Assembly: GCA_016873525.1 (NCBI GenBank)
Contig: VGXD01000121.1
Location: 1-6,432 of the forward strand
Source of the DNA: Nitrospira sp.
Lineage (GTDB): Bacteria; Nitrospirota; Nitrospiria; Nitrospirales; Nitrospiraceae
DNA: 6,432 nt
Direction of reading: 5' to 3'
In this document: positions 5,894 through 6,432 of the stretch, one piece after another
Layout of the letters: each line of letters starts with the position of its first letter
Position numbering within the stretch: position 1 is the first letter of the stretch
Notes under the pieces: generated by a model
Told to the model about the DNA's origin: nothing
Database searches by the model: none
What the model saw: the letters and a program-made list of their open reading frames with translations, nothing else
Translations under genes and position numbers: made by a program

Positions 5894-6432
5894 ATGAATC
5901 GATTCTTGCGAGCCACGGCGTTCCTGCTCCTGGCGCCGGCCCTGTGGTTCATGGCCGGGCAAGAGGCGTATGCCTATGAGGAAGTCACCGTCACCGACGG
6001 AGGGAGCATCTCCGGAAGGGTAAGCCTGGTTGGTCAAGTGCCGAAACCCAAGGGCTACAACCTGACCACCCTTCCCGACCAGATCTATTGCGGACGGATT
6101 TCCGACGGACAAGGCTGGCGCATCCTGCAACCGTTCCAGGTCGGGCCGGCGGGCGAGTTTCGCGAGTTGGTGGTCTATCTGGACGGGATCGACAAGGGCA
6201 AACCCTTCGACGAAGGGCGCCTCCCCCAAATCGAAGCGAAAGATTGCCTCTTCGTCCCGTTCACGACCGTCGTGCGGGACGATCAATCGGTGACGGTGGT
6301 CAACATGGACCCCGTCATGCACGACATTCAGGCCTATGAAACCTCGCAATTGGGCCCGCGCGTGCTGTTCAACGTGCCGCTGCCGATGAATCCGCAGCAC
6401 CCCCGCAACTTCAAGGATCGCAGCGAAGCCGC
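5894..6432 (+). CDS. Exported cupredoxin-like / carboxypeptidase-regulatory-like protein, 5' part
   Basis: The frame is open from ATG 5894 to the window edge (179 complete codons, no stop). Residues 1-27 are a signal peptide ending in AYA, so the protein is exported. The mature part begins with GGSISGRVSLVGQVP (37-50), the beta-strand opening of carboxypeptidase-regulatory-like domains. It continues with CGRISDGQG (C66), LVVYLDGIDKGKPF (92-105), DCLFVP (C118) and VTVVNMDPVMHDIQAYE (133-149). The NxDxxxH pattern with H143 is the usual first copper-ligand region of plastocyanin-like proteins; C66 and C118 may form a disulfide. In this family a C-terminal Cys-His-Met type motif normally completes a copper site, but it would lie beyond the window, so copper binding cannot be confirmed. 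Its position after a multicopper oxidase suggests a role in extracytoplasmic electron transfer. It lies behind a strong terminator and probably has its own promoter. Confidence 0.75.
   Translation, partial: MNRFLRATAFLLLAPALWFMAGQEAYAYEEVTVTDGGSISGRVSLVGQVPKPKGYNLTTLPDQIYCGRISDGQGWRILQPFQVGPAGEFRELVVYLDGIDKGKPFDEGRLPQIEAKDCLFVPFTTVVRDDQSVTVVNMDPVMHDIQAYETSQLGPRVLFNVPLPMNPQHPRNFKDRSEA

Noticed and set aside
5786..6400. A 204-codon minus-strand frame opposite the cupredoxin-like gene
   Set aside because: The plus-strand frame has a signal peptide, ribosome site and family motifs; the antisense frame has none.

Overview
The window reads as chromosomal DNA from a GC-rich Gram-negative-type bacterium with exported copper proteins. 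The paralogue style, the NtrC-type regulator tail and the cupredoxin-like neighbour resemble Nitrospirota or nearby lineages, but nothing in the window proves the taxonomy, so this is a low-confidence inference. No RNA gene, CRISPR array, insertion sequence or attachment site was seen.

Layout. (1) Bases 1-238 are the 3' end of a gene whose product ends in a Fis-type helix-turn-helix, the usual C-terminus of sigma-54-dependent NtrC-family activators. (2) Bases 239-724 are a 486-base non-coding stretch. It holds three short inverted repeats, two of which share the 8-mer CTGTCCAA, then a textbook -24/-12 (sigma-54) promoter at 454-469, then a long (~245 base) leader ending in a strong Shine-Dalgarno. 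(3) Bases 725-5677 encode one very large exported multicopper oxidase (1650 residues). (4) A rho-independent terminator at 5701-5745 closes that unit. (5) A ~150-base spacer follows. (6) From 5894 to the window edge runs the 5' part of an exported cupredoxin-like protein.

The central object is the oxidase. It consists of three tandem double-cupredoxin units (six cupredoxin domains). Only one complete copper set is present: the type 1 site plus half of the trinuclear cluster in the second domain of unit A (HxxHxH at H452/H455/H457 and the HCH...H...M motif at 527-538), and the other half in the first domain of unit B (H832/H834 and H980/H982). The matching positions in the other units have decayed; the type 1 cysteine is Asn in both units B and C. 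Unit B carries an ~80-residue beta-rich module inserted between its two HxH motifs, and a ~190-residue unassigned linker separates units A and B.

How the parts may work together (inference): a sigma-54 activator, possibly the one encoded immediately upstream, binds the inverted repeats and switches on the oxidase from the -24/-12 promoter. The oxidase acts outside the cytoplasmic membrane on a metal ion or other one-electron donor, and the neighbouring cupredoxin-like protein may be a partner. The architecture recalls six-domain oxidases such as ceruloplasmin and the bacterial Mn(II) oxidase MnxG, and Pseudomonas putida Mn oxidation is also under a sigma-54-type response regulator. The substrate cannot be read from the sequence.
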